From NCBI GenBank assembly GCA_033439765.1, contig JAULSN010000001.1:434001-498000 (forward strand): 64,000 nt of DNA. Direction: 5' to 3'. The translations under genes and the position numbers were made by a program. This document shows positions 45,116 through 56,019 of the stretch, in pieces. Source of the stretch: Lasiosphaeria ovina. Taxonomy: Eukaryota; Ascomycota; Sordariomycetes; Sordariales; Lasiosphaeriaceae. A model generated the notes under the pieces. It was given only the letters and a program-made list of their open reading frames with translations, was not told where the DNA came from and did not search any database. How positions within the stretch are numbered: the stretch's first letter is position 1; each line of letters begins with the position of its first letter.

Positions 45116-47736
45116 TCAAACAAAAAGCTCCGGTCTCTTGATTGCTGACATAATATTCCCACCATGTACCATATTTGGCGACTTTATGGCTACTTTGACG
45201 CCATGAGTGAAAATGGCTTCTGTATCGATATCCGGATTCCTTAGCAATGCGTCTTTTACCTCCTTCCCTGTGCGTGCCCCTTCTGGGATCTTTGCCCATT
45301 TAGCGGGCCCTAGAGCCGTGGAGGGATTGGTTAGGAAGTCTGAAAAGCCTAGAAAGATACATGATGCACTTACAATCAAAAGCCTGATGGGCCATGAACC
45401 CGAAAACATACTCCGGGCTTAATCGCTTGTGGGAGTCGCGCCCAAATTGGAATTGAAGACTATCCAGCAACCCTTCATGATAGCTCTTTAAAAGGAGAGA
45501 ATCATCGTGTATATTACCATTGGAGAAATCAGGATCCCAGAGTATGTTCTCTAGTGCTTTAGCAGCATTTTTGTAGTAGCCATCCTTGTCAAATTGGTCT
45601 CTTGGACTTGCCGGCAACTTGGCCGAAAACTTTATCATCTCGGCCAGAGCGGAGCCCAACTGGTGTGCAACGGCGGTAGTGAGAAAGAATCCCCAGTCGG
45701 CGATACACCTATTAATCGGGGCGGCGTCTTGTTGACTGATGTTCCCTCCTGATGCCTGCTGTTTTTTTCGATACTCAATCCCAAATCCCAATAGCTTATC
45801 CACAACCTATTTTTAAGTATCATTAGCCTGTGTCATCATACCAAGGTAGCCAAAAGTGGGTAAATATTTAAACGGGTTCAGACTGGCCGATAACCTCGCA
45901 ATTAGGCGTCAATTAGCTCCTTACCTTTTTATTTATTATTAGCACCATGACTTTAGGATTCTTATCGGACGCCACTGGGTTTCCGCCAAATGCATAATTT
46001 CTTGAATAAAGAAACTCGCAAGCTGTCGTGATTTTCGGTGTGATATAGACGAGGGGGAAGTTGAGCCGTATGTGTTGGAGCATACCTCCGATCCTCCCTT
46101 CGGTGAGCTCGGTTTCAGTGAAGGGCGAGCCCCCTAACGATTTAAGCTCTGGGATAAGCTTCCTAGCAAAAATAAGCACGGAAGTTTTGCCCCATGTGCT
46201 TTCCAGGAGCTTTAGCGCAGTGTCGAATATAGGGCGAATCGCCTGGCATTCTACGCTACTATCTCCCAGGCTCATGAATGGGTGTGTGCTTCCAGAGCTG
46301 TCGTTTGATGCTTGTCTATCTGTAAAAACTCCTAAGCTGCCGACAGCAGTCAAATTCAATGGATCGTAGAAAGCCGGTGTATTCTTGTCGAGTAGCAAGA
46401 AGTTTAATATTGTTTGGCTCGGGGTATAGTCGTATCCTTTCTTGCCATGTAGTAGGACCAAATGATGAGGAATGTTTGGAAACTCTTTCATTTGTCTTTC
46501 TGGGTACCCAAACTCGGCATAGCTTAGCGGAAATCCCGCCTCCTCCACGCCCTTTTCGGAAAGTTCTAAAACATCTATGTGTTATGGGTTGTTAGTCTGA
46601 TTAAGGCGAGCGAAATAGAGGAAACTCGAAGATAGGCTCCGCACCTTCTATGTTATTTCCGTCAAGAAACTGGCGAACCCAGTTTGGGTCAACCAGACCT
46701 TTTTCCTCCTGATCTTTCTTTGATTTTATAAAGGAAATAGCTAGTGCCATGTTTGGATAGCGACTGAAATGTCCTGTTTTGCTTCGGGGGACATTTACCT
46801 GGGCGTGCAATAACTTTCCGGACCAAATAAGGTACTCTAAGTGTTCACCGGATTCTCCCTTTTTATGCTTGAGGTAGAGTGGGAAGCAAACAGAGACTGG
46901 AGTTGAAGGTCGTTTTGTTGGCGGGAGGACATCTTCAGGAGAATACCAGCCGGCGAGAAAGCCGAAAAGGACATGACCAATTTCGTGGATAACAGTACTG
47001 ACGAGCCTAAAAGCGGAGGCTTCAATAGCCGCCTTCCACTCTTGCATAATTGGACTGTCACGGTCCTCTTGAGGATGAAACCAGCACTGTCGATATTCGG
47101 TTGATAGGGCAAGTAGTTCACTAATTGACTGCAATAAGTAACGAATAGTTTCCTGATTAGCCGTCGGGCGATGGCGACGAGAATGAATATATTGAATATA
47201 GCTCCACTCACGTCACTTCTCAGGGCCATGCTAGCAGCATTCTTGGGCCAATAATTTTCGATATCTAAACCCCATGGTTCTCTCGTTGTAGTCCCATATG
47301 TCGAGGGAGACTCGGTTGTTAGGCGGATGGTGGGAAAATCGGCGTGTAGTTTGGCTATGAAGTTTTGAATCAATGCCTTTAACGCCTCTTGTTCGTTAGG
47401 ACCAGTATACTTATAGGCTCGAGGTTGGCCGGTGTTCTTCAATTCTTCGTTTATTTTATGCGCCAAACCACCAAGTGCTTTCAGACCGGGACCGCTTTCT
47501 AACTTCTGGAGTGCTCGACACACTATTAATGCAACGAGTTTAAATTCTGCACTTTCCGGGGTCAGTTCTCGGTGGTTCCAATTGCCAATATGCTGCAGTA
47601 CGATGAGATTTTTGAGGGTTTTAGATGGCACTGGCGCGGGTTTAGACCTGATTGTTAGATCCTGCCCGGGGCCGCGTTTTTCAGGTTGGGAAGATGACGA
47701 CGACGCCGGCGCAGGGGTGCTCCCTGAGAGGGACAT
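45116..47736 (-). CDS. Putative HEXXH zinc metallopeptidase-like protein
   Basis: Five exons are inferred on the minus strand: 47736-47212, 47128-46645, 46574-45925, 45806-45374 and 45348-45116, giving 774 residues; phases fit at all four junctions. I recognise no full-length family. Near residue 223, VIHEIGHVLFGFLAGW carries HEXXH in a hydrophobic helix, preceded by an Ala/Leu-rich helix. About 45 residues later GESGEHLEYLIWSGKL could supply the third, Glu ligand, as in gluzincins. The N-terminus is Ser/Pro-rich without a signal peptide, so it is probably intracellular. The C-terminal 500 residues have no recognised motif. Peptidase activity is an inference from the motif pair. Codon composition is lower in GC than in genes on either side; row 46321-46380 has 27 G or C of 60. 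It could be a lineage-specific or transferred gene. Confidence 0.65.
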
Positions 47737-50313
47737 GATCGTGATATGTCGTAATAATCAGTTTGCGACCCGAAATTGGCGATGCAATTTACTATCCCCA
47801 GAAAAATGGAGATGGCAATGGCAGAGGTAGATAACGGAGGTGATAACTCTCTCAAAGTAATTAGAGCTGGATAGCCGAGGGGAGTTCCTACGTGGCCGGG
47901 CTGACAATGTGCGCTCGATTCGGGTCTTAAATAACAAGTCTTGCTCGGACAACCCTTGTCTACAAAGGCCGTGTTCAATCCGTCCAAACATGTCGGAATT
48001 GATGGGGAAAGGGAGGCAGACCAGCGCGGAGCCCAAGAACAGAGCCTGTCCCATGGCTGAAACAAGGAGGCGAGGCTTCCCGACCCAACCAGTTTCGAGG
48101 CTGCCTGCCTCACCGATCCAAGGGCAGGATGAGATGGCAGTATTAGCAAAACAGGCCCGCTCTGAGTTGACGGCAGTTGTCGTGTTGCAAAGTTGAAGGT
48201 GAAGGCAAGGTGACGGCATCTTTTGCGTACGAAACGATCAGTGGATATGATAAAACTGGGATAACCAACCCACACGCAGCCAGACACGAGAATAAATATC
48301 GGAATGAAAAAAAATGGAAGCAAATACGGACGACGACACTGCGGCCATTCAGCTGTGGGCGCCAACATGCCGATGCGGTGGCGGCCAAGCCAACGGACGG
48401 CGGCTCAGTGTTAGACGCCAGCTTTGCCTGAACCGCGCCCCGCCGAGGAGCCAGTTGGTCCGTCCCATAACTCCGCCCCCTGCCCGCGATGCGCAGAGTC
48501 CAAAGTGGGTTGGCGGCAACAGGCCAACCCTCGCCAACAGTTGCCAACAGGGCCCAGGTTGCCATCGCGCGGCGCAGGCTGGCGCTATCTACACTGGTTG
48601 CGACATGGGTGCCGAGAGTGCTCGTCAGGGCTACAACAACGCCCGCACTGTGAAAGACTATATTAGGTAGTTATCACTCTAGATTTAGATTTGAGGGCTT
48701 ACAGCTGTGTTCTAGCGCTAAGATCCCTACGTACTAGTCGGGTGGCTTAGCATTGGATCCTTTTTTGTGTTTTCGCGAAGCGCTTATGCAGTATTGATGG
48801 TAAGGCTGGGCCAGGGATTGACGAAGCTCCCCCCACCGACCCTAACCCCACTTTCAGAACATGTACGCGGAACTAGCGAATGAGTCGCCGCACTAGGCCA
48901 ACTCACCGCCTAACCGTCCGAATTGCGTTTCAGCTCGAGTCGGCGGTTGGTTGGGTTGGCAGGCATTCCGGCCCGCGCGGTGGCTCCAGATTGGGGGAAG
49001 ACAAGTTGTTGACCAAGATGGATTCAAAATCTCTCCCCACCCGCCATCCGGCCATCTATGCCTGCCGAATATGGTTGTTTCAAGCACTGGACATTTGTTT
49101 CCGGCCAGGGTCCGAACCCATCGTTGGCTGTATCGCCGCGCCCGCTGGCTCGGCACGGCACTTACCGCTTCTACTCCGTCGTTTGCGAATTAAACTAGCA
49201 GGGGCACCTAATCCTCGATCCACATTTCTCGTCTGGTCTTGTGTTTTAAGTGGTCTGGATGATATTCTCGCTTGATACGATCTCTCAACGAGAGAGAACA
49301 AAAGAGAACCGATCGATCACGATTCCCGAGAAAAATAAGGCCAAGAGAAGAGTAAAAGAGAAAATGTGGACCGAGGATCAAAGCACCCCGGCTAGTTCAA
49401 TTCACAAACGACCGAGTAGAAGCGGTATATTGCTGGTCCTGTGCTTGGCTCCGAACCAAGGCACCTTGGTACCCACCGGTCTGGAGTCCGGACCACCAAC
49501 TATTACGTAAATATATCGCCCCAGCCGCGGGCGGCAGTGGTTTCATGTCACTCAAGCATCCGCCACCAGCTCCCAGCCCAGTCCCAGCACTGGGCCCCAA
49601 GTGTCGGCGGCGCTGGCTTGCTGCGGGAGGGCAGGCCACGCTTCGAACTCGTGCCGAAGCAACGCTCTTTCCACTCCGGAATTTGAGCCCAAATAGACGC
49701 GGTCTGATCAGCTGAGTGCATTGTTTGTTGCTGAATATGCGGCTGATTATACGTTGCGGCTACCTTCGTTGCGCACCAGGCCGAGCGAGCCCCGACTCGG
49801 TTCAACTCGCATTTTTTCAGCTGCGGAACTGCCTTGTCCTCTCCCACGCCACCACCAGTGCTACCTCATAGTGTGCTTGAGTCAGATTGAATGAGGTGCG
49901 CCATTAGTTTGGTTTCGGTTGTTTCAGAGCTTGGGGCCATTTGGGGTGCGAGTCTCTTGGCCTTGATGGGTGGGAACTGATCGTTGGATGTTGGGTGGAG
50001 CGGCCTCTCCTCCATGCAGCAGCACACACATGACAAGCTCGGTGATGCGGTTCGAGGAACGCCCAAAAACGAAAACTTGGTTTTTCTGTGACCGGATCGA
50101 AACCCTACTCTGCCATCCATCTGGCCCGTCTGGAGATTCCCCAATCTGGTGGTGTCAGTCAGGGGCGGCTAAGCCTGGTCCCTGGTTGGCACACATTGCA
50201 CCCACAATTGAACACATCGGACGCGTTTGGACAGAGAGTCGTTAATTTCGGATCTCTATGATACACAACTTGCTCCCGTTCACATACATTCCCAGTTGTG
50301 AGACCTCGGGCCA
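47737..50313. other. 2.6-kb gene-poor region
   Basis: No gene supported. Frames of up to 237 codons near 47.7-48.5 kb extend from the upstream flank of the metallopeptidase-like gene without domains. The 48.9-50.2 kb part is GC-rich in places but shows no coding signature. Confidence 0.45.
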
Positions 50314-52767
50314 TCACACGTCGCTTACCTTCTCCGTCTTCTGCTTCTCGGCCGTCGTCTGCTTCTCCCACATGGCATGGTACCGCCCGCCCCGAGCGAG
50401 CAGCTCCTCGTGGGTGCCGCGCTCGACGATGCTGCCCTTGTGCAGGACGACGATCTGGTCCGACGTGGTGATGGTCGAGAGGCGGTGGGCAATAGTGACG
50501 GTGGTGCGGCCGAGCGTGACGCGCTCCAGGGCGTCCTGGATCTGGCGCTCCGTGTGCGAGTCGAGTGACGCCGTGGCCTCGTCGAGCAGCAGGATGCGCG
50601 CGTCCTTGAGGATGGCGCGCGCGATGGCCACGCGCTGCCGCTCGCCGCCCGACAGCTTCAGGCCGCGCTCGCCCACTTTGGTCTCGTACTGGTCGGGAAA
50701 CTCCATGATCCGCTCGTGGATGTTGGCCGCCTTGCAGGCCTCGTGCACGTCGGCCTCGGTCGCCGTCGGGTTGGCGTACAGCAGGTTGTACATGATGGTC
50801 GCGTTGAACAGCACCGTGTCCTGGGGTACGACGCCAATGGCCCTCCGCAGGCTATCGAGCTGCAGGTCGCGGATGTCGTGGCCGTCGACGGCGACGCAGC
50901 CGCCGTCGACGTCGTAGAAGCGGAAGAGGAGCTTGAGGCAGGTCGACTTGCCGCTACCCGACTCCCCGACGATGGCCGTTTTGGTACCGGGGGCCACCTT
51001 GAAGCTGATGCCGTCGAGGGCGGGCTTGGTCTTGTCTTGGTAGGCGAATTTCACGTCGCGGAACTCGACCTCGCCCCTAGGATTGACCAGCTTGGTGGCG
51101 TCCGGCTTTTCGACGACGCCCGACGTCTCCTTGAACAGGTCTAGCATGCGCTCCGCCTCGATCAGGTTGTTCTGCAGCATGGTGTAGTAGGTGCCGAAGA
51201 AGTTCAGGGGCGCCTGGAGCTGCGTGAAGTAGGCGATGAGGGTCACGAATTCGGGCACGGTCTGCTGGCCCTTCGAAATCTTGTAGGCCGATACAGCAAC
51301 GAGCATGGCGGTGCCGACGGAGAATATGGAGCTCTGCGTGAGGTTCAGCCCGTTCAGCGACCACAGGACCAGCCGCTCGGCCCTCTGGTAGACGACGACG
51401 TGGCCGTTGAAACGCTCCGTCTCGGGGCCGACGGCACAGTTGTGCTGGACAGTCTCGTAGGCCATGATGGCGTCCGTCTTGACGGCATCCATCTCGCGCG
51501 ATTTGAGAGCCATGTCCCTCCGGGCGCGTCCACGGTACTTGGCCATGTAGATGGTAAGGAATATGTACGACCACATAATGGAGAAGACGATGATGGTGTA
51601 GAAGGCGTCGTACTTCACAAAGAACAGGACGCCGGCAACAAAGATGTCAAAGATCATGGGGAAGACCTGGAAGACAAAGTTCTCGAGGAAGCTGTTCATG
51701 GCAGCGCCGCGGCTGAGGGCGCTGGTGACCTCGCCGATCTTCTTGCTGAGGTGGAAGTCGAGGGAGAGGCCCAGCACGTGCTCGAAGGCGGCACACGACA
51801 GGCGGCGGAAGAGAGACTGCGAGACGGGAATCCAAAGGACGGAGCGGGCGGCTCCGATGGCGCCTTGGTTGCCCTGCAGGGCCCGGTAGACGACGTAAAG
51901 AACCATGTCTCGATACGGAATGTGGCCGTACCCGAGGGACTTGACCAGCACGCCCAGCTGCAGTGGCACCATCAGGTTCACGACACGCTGGCAGATCAGC
52001 AGCACCAAGCATACCAGGACGACGGCTTGATACAGGCGGGAATCCTCGGGCCACAGGTAGGGGAAAAGGACGCGGAATCCGGCGATGTAGTCGAGCCACC
52101 CCGAGTCCTGGGCGTCTCGCGGCTTCGGTCGGGCCGGCGCGTGGCCGTTTTCAAGAAGCCCCTGGCGCTCGCCGGGAGTCGAAGAGGCGAGGGAAGATCG
52201 TAGGGCGCACTGACGGCGCACCAGGAGGGCGATCATGACAACCAAGGCGGCGATTCGGGCCAGGCCTAGAGCGGCCAAGGCGTCGAGGAGCTCTGGCGGC
52301 GCGTCGATGCGGCTTCGCTGGATGCTGAAGAGGGCTGCGATGACCGCCTCGAGCAGTGCGCCGACCAGCCAAGAATAGCAGTGGGAAGCAGTGGGCGACC
52401 ACGGGCCATCGGGGTTGGGGAGCAGGCCGGCGAGGAAGTAGAGCATGACGGCGACGTGTGCAGCCAGGTAGGCGCTGTAGGGGAAACCGCCGACCTGCGG
52501 CCCGGCGACAGCATCGCGAATGACGAGGACGATAGAAGGGAGGAGCAAGAGGGCCAACACCCCCTGGCACAGCCAGATTAGGCGAGCGTACAGGCGGCGG
52601 GTTGCGTCGGCGGCTTTGAAGTTGGCACTCGCGGCTTCGGCAGGGCCGGGGCCAGCGCTCTTTTGGCGCCGGGCGCGCGTGCGGAAGTAGTCAATTGACT
52701 CGGATGCCGCCAGAGTCACAAACAGCCCGCATGGGTACAGGTAGAAGGCAACATTGAGGCCGGCCAT
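50314..52767 (-). CDS. Half-size ABC transporter, HMT1-like (ABCB)
   Basis: A single-exon gene of 817 residues. The frame extends to 52848, but the first true ATG is at 52767 (MAGLNVAFYLYPCG). An N-terminal set of about five membrane spans precedes an ABC type-1 membrane domain at about 240-540, as in HMT1/ABCB6 proteins. The nucleotide-binding domain has Walker A GESGSGKST, Q-loop VPQDTVLF, signature LSGGERQR, Walker B ILLLDEA and H-loop TIAHRLST, all intact. HMT1 of fission yeast moves phytochelatin or glutathione-linked metal into the vacuole; heme or glutathione conjugates are alternatives for the wider group. It should act as a homodimer in the vacuolar or mitochondrial membrane. No metal regulator or ligand synthase is adjacent. 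Confidence 0.92.
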   Translation of the reverse strand: MAGLNVAFYLYPCGLFVTLAASESIDYFRTRARRQKSAGPGPAEAASANFKAADATRRLYARLIWLCQGVLALLLLPSIVLVIRDAVAGPQVGGFPYSAYLAAHVAVMLYFLAGLLPNPDGPWSPTASHCYSWLVGALLEAVIAALFSIQRSRIDAPPELLDALAALGLARIAALVVMIALLVRRQCALRSSLASSTPGERQGLLENGHAPARPKPRDAQDSGWLDYIAGFRVLFPYLWPEDSRLYQAVVLVCLVLLICQRVVNLMVPLQLGVLVKSLGYGHIPYRDMVLYVVYRALQGNQGAIGAARSVLWIPVSQSLFRRLSCAAFEHVLGLSLDFHLSKKIGEVTSALSRGAAMNSFLENFVFQVFPMIFDIFVAGVLFFVKYDAFYTIIVFSIMWSYIFLTIYMAKYRGRARRDMALKSREMDAVKTDAIMAYETVQHNCAVGPETERFNGHVVVYQRAERLVLWSLNGLNLTQSSIFSVGTAMLVAVSAYKISKGQQTVPEFVTLIAYFTQLQAPLNFFGTYYTMLQNNLIEAERMLDLFKETSGVVEKPDATKLVNPRGEVEFRDVKFAYQDKTKPALDGISFKVAPGTKTAIVGESGSGKSTCLKLLFRFYDVDGGCVAVDGHDIRDLQLDSLRRAIGVVPQDTVLFNATIMYNLLYANPTATEADVHEACKAANIHERIMEFPDQYETKVGERGLKLSGGERQRVAIARAILKDARILLLDEATASLDSHTERQIQDALERVTLGRTTVTIAHRLSTITTSDQIVVLHKGSIVERGTHEELLARGGRYHAMWEKQTTAEKQKTEKVSDV

Positions 52768-55700
52768 TGCCTTGCTGGGCAGAGTCGGGGCAGCTTGGTT
52801 GGCGGCCGATGATGAATGTCGCGTCGTGAGCCGTCGTTCGTTCGTCAAATGGCGAATCCTGTCTGAGATGCAGCCAAAAGCAAAAAGCGGGCCGCCAAAA
52901 CCCTGCCGCTACAGAGTCGCCCGTCGTGGGGTTCCTGCGAACGTTTTCATCTAGACCCACATTCCCATTACTTGAGCCAATAGCCGGGCCGGATATTCGG
53001 TGACGGCCCGCACCGCCAGCAACCAGTTCCAGTTTCGAAATGTGGATTGCCGATAATTAGGCACTTCCAGATTGCTTAGACCAGATTATCTGAATCCGTG
53101 AGCTTGGGCAGGTCATGAAGTGTAGTTATGTCTAGAGTCACAATTCCCGAATGATTGCTGGCTGGGAATTATTACCATGTCGTGAAAGTCATCCATTTGC
53201 TGAACTGTGTCATGCAGGTGTCCCTTGATATTTTCAAAATGTTTGATTTTTGGGTCTACGAGCATTAATACCACAAGGTAGTCGGTATTCAGGCTCCCGG
53301 TGCTTGTTTTTCAGCTTACCATTTGAGATTTCGACATGTTTGATTAGTGCAGAAGCAGGTAGCGAGTTTCCGCTCCGCCCGGGAAGTGAAATCGGCACTT
53401 CGTTAAGAATCTTTCGGGTTCTGCGGCATTACTGTGAATTAGCACTTTGTTCCAGCGCCAGCTCTCGCCAAATGTCAAATATCAGCATATACAACGCCCC
53501 AGATTTGAATTTCGAAGAGATACAAAGAGTAACATTATCCTGTGGACGTTCTTTGCGATATATTCCAAAACCTCAAAGCCTGGCTAGATTTGGGATTGGG
53601 CCGGACAGTAATCTACGTTTCTATATAAAAGTCAGCAGTATTATCAAAGCCATTGATGCTTCTCGCAGCAACCGAGTACGAACTTCAAATCAACAACTCG
53701 GAAGTCTTTAAGATCAAGATTTGCCCCCACGGGGCCCATGCGGATTAATTACCGCGGCATTCTCCCATGGTCGGTCTGGATCGATAACGTATTTCTCCCA
53801 AATTTGGTGCGGTCAAGGACGCCCGCCCATACAACGTTGCTATGACGAACCATTTGTTAGCATAGACGTGAAGGAAGACGGAATAACTCAATCCACTCAC
53901 TCCAGACCAAAGTTAACGACTTTGGGGAACCTCTGGGTCGTCCCCGGCGGCTGTTGCTATGCACGGGAAGACCCAGGAGCAAGTCCGGATGGACCTGCCT
54001 GTAGCTGTCCAGAGCGATGGGGTGGTGGGTTTGCCTGGTGGTGAAGTCGCAACCATCGGTCAGCAATCTTTGAGGTGTCTGAAGGAGGGTTGCCTGGGCT
54101 CACCATTGCAAATCTTCTCGTCTGAGCCGGACAAAGCCGAAAACGCCGATTTCTTATCCTGGTTGTTCAATAATTCCTTGTGTAAGTCCTGCTGCTGTGG
54201 CGATGGCCTTCCGCACCTCGGGTAGAGATCGAACCCGCTTTGCCGGGAGCTTTCATATGAGGTTGGGCGAAATGTTGCAGTTGATCGTCACCTTTGGTCA
54301 GCTGATCTATATTTGCGAATAACAGCGACAACGAGTCCAGCTCGGCGGAAAATCGGATGAGCAGAGAAGGCAGAGATGGTTTGACTGACTGACTGAAGTA
54401 AAGACCTTCCAATTTCAGCACCTCGGTGGCTTTGTATATGAAAGTGGCCAAACTCTCGACATCTAGAACCAGCACCGAAATGCCCGTTTCTTTCTCGGTA
54501 GCCTGATTTCCATGGCCTGCCCATCCTTGAATGTCCAGACGGCCAGTTTTGGCTGACATGGCGAGGGCTCATTGTTGTTTCAACAGCGCGGCAACAGTAG
54601 ACTCGATTGTCAGAATCACGGCCGAAACTCCACAGCGCCAGACGGCCCGAAGCAGCCAATTGCGTGTAAGCCGGGGAGAGGATTATTTCAAATGTTGGCT
54701 CGTTGCTGCGGGGCCGTTCGGCCCACAGCAACACCGAGTCAGCACTGGTTTGCTCGGTTCGGCGTGGACACGGCGCATCACGGCCTAATTCGGTTAGCCT
54801 TTCTGACAATCGGGAACCTGGGATAAATATGACTTGTCATTGTCACAGTCGAGGATCAGCTAAGCAACACTCTCTCCACAAGGCGCAAGGTTATTAATCA
54901 GTGATGGCGGCCTTCCACATAAATACCCAGGAACCTAGAATTAGCAGAGTGACACGCCCTCCAAATGACAACTCCGCAAATAGTCAGAAACACGTGAGGC
55001 TCTCGTGAGACTTGGCCGTTTCACATGTGTTGTCGCGCCTGGTATCTTGACGACCTTTCGCCCCCTTAGTGCAACGGCAAACACTCAAGCCTCCCAGGCC
55101 CAGTTTTGATTACAACCTTTCCCGTGTCTGCCTGGCTCGCCTCTCCCAGAACGCGCCCCACAGCTGACACATTGCGCCGTCGCCAATAGCCATCCCAGGG
55201 AAGGTGCCGGGCACATGGCCTGAGGTGTGAGGGATGTTTTCTCTGCACCGGCGATTTCCTTGAAACATTTGGGCCAGGACAATCAAACCCTCACGAGCCT
55301 TGGGCATGGCCGCGGATGAGGACAGCGCCGTTGTCTAGAGCAGAGCACGGCAGCTCTTCCTGAACCCTGACGTTTCCGACACTCCGTCCCTTCCTTCTCT
55401 CGCTCTGGTCTCATCTCGGCCTGGGTTTTTGAAGCAGAGGATACCTTGATGCTCTCCTTTTGATATTCGCCTGGATCTTCCAGGCTTTGCTTCCCACCTT
55501 CATCTCCAGCCATCTTTTGGGCTCTATCTTGGTTGGCCTGAGCAGGCCGCAGACAGGGCTGCTGGGCGCCATTCCGTGGTAATGTCTGAACAGGGACGGA
55601 GAATTTATCAAACATTCGGATTGCTCGTCGATGGGAACTCGGTTGCAGAGCGGCTACGTCGAGCCTAGGGCGTGCTATTATCATTCTCACGCAAGGCACG

Positions 55701-56019
55701 GCGGCCGCTGCTGAGCGACACAACCTGACACTGGAAAGCCTCAGGCTTAGTCTGCCAACCGTCACGGGCAATCACAAACCGGTGGAGCCCGAGGCTCGGG
55801 TGTGTCGCTGGCCCACCGTTGCTGCGTATCCGATCCTTTGGCGGGCATCTCATTTGCTGAAACCGAGGGCTGCGCCACCTTTCCTGACAATCAATTCGTG
55901 TCGCCACGTAATCACCTTATATCCCAAGAAACCTCACCCGGTCTCCGCCCGAAATTCAATGAAACTCCCTCTTCCAGTTTCTTTCAAGTTATTCCCTCTC
56001 GACCAAGTCGTATCCGAAC
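52768..56019. other. 3.2-kb gene-poor region between ABC transporter and 2EXR gene
   Basis: No protein gene supported. It contains a partial tRNA-Gly-like sequence at about 55060 (listed separately). A hairpin at about 54216-54234 (CGGGT and ACCCG stems) lies around a B-box-like GGTTCGATC on the minus strand, but without an A-box. Frames of up to 162 codons show no domains. Confidence 0.45.
55060..55103 (+). pseudogene. 5' half of a tRNA-Gly(CCC)-like sequence
   Basis: GCCCCCT-TA-GTGC followed by an AACGGCAA D-loop and CAC resembles the acceptor strand and D-arm of tRNA-Gly, and the A-box consensus is met. CAAGC-CTCCCAG-GC could begin an anticodon arm with CCC. The 3' half of the anticodon stem, a closed T-arm and the returning acceptor strand are not found downstream. 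It is therefore a truncated copy, or a chance match. Confidence 0.35.

Noticed and set aside
49095..49170. A possible minus-strand tRNA around GGTTCGGACCC
   Set aside because: The T stem has mismatches and no matching D-arm or acceptor strand can be drawn.
51077..51574. A 165-codon minus-strand frame within the ABC gene
   Set aside because: It is an alternate frame of the transporter with no motif of its own.
50716..52203. Long plus-strand frames opposite the ABC transporter
   Set aside because: They are exact shadows of the ABC gene, whose Walker and signature motifs are all on the minus strand.
53250..53711. A 153-codon plus-strand frame
   Set aside because: Some segments look coding-like, but no domain, splice sites or neighbouring exons support it.
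54216..54255. A possible minus-strand tRNA at a GGTTCGATC box
   Set aside because: The local hairpin does not form a T-arm, and no A-box or acceptor stem is found at tRNA distance.
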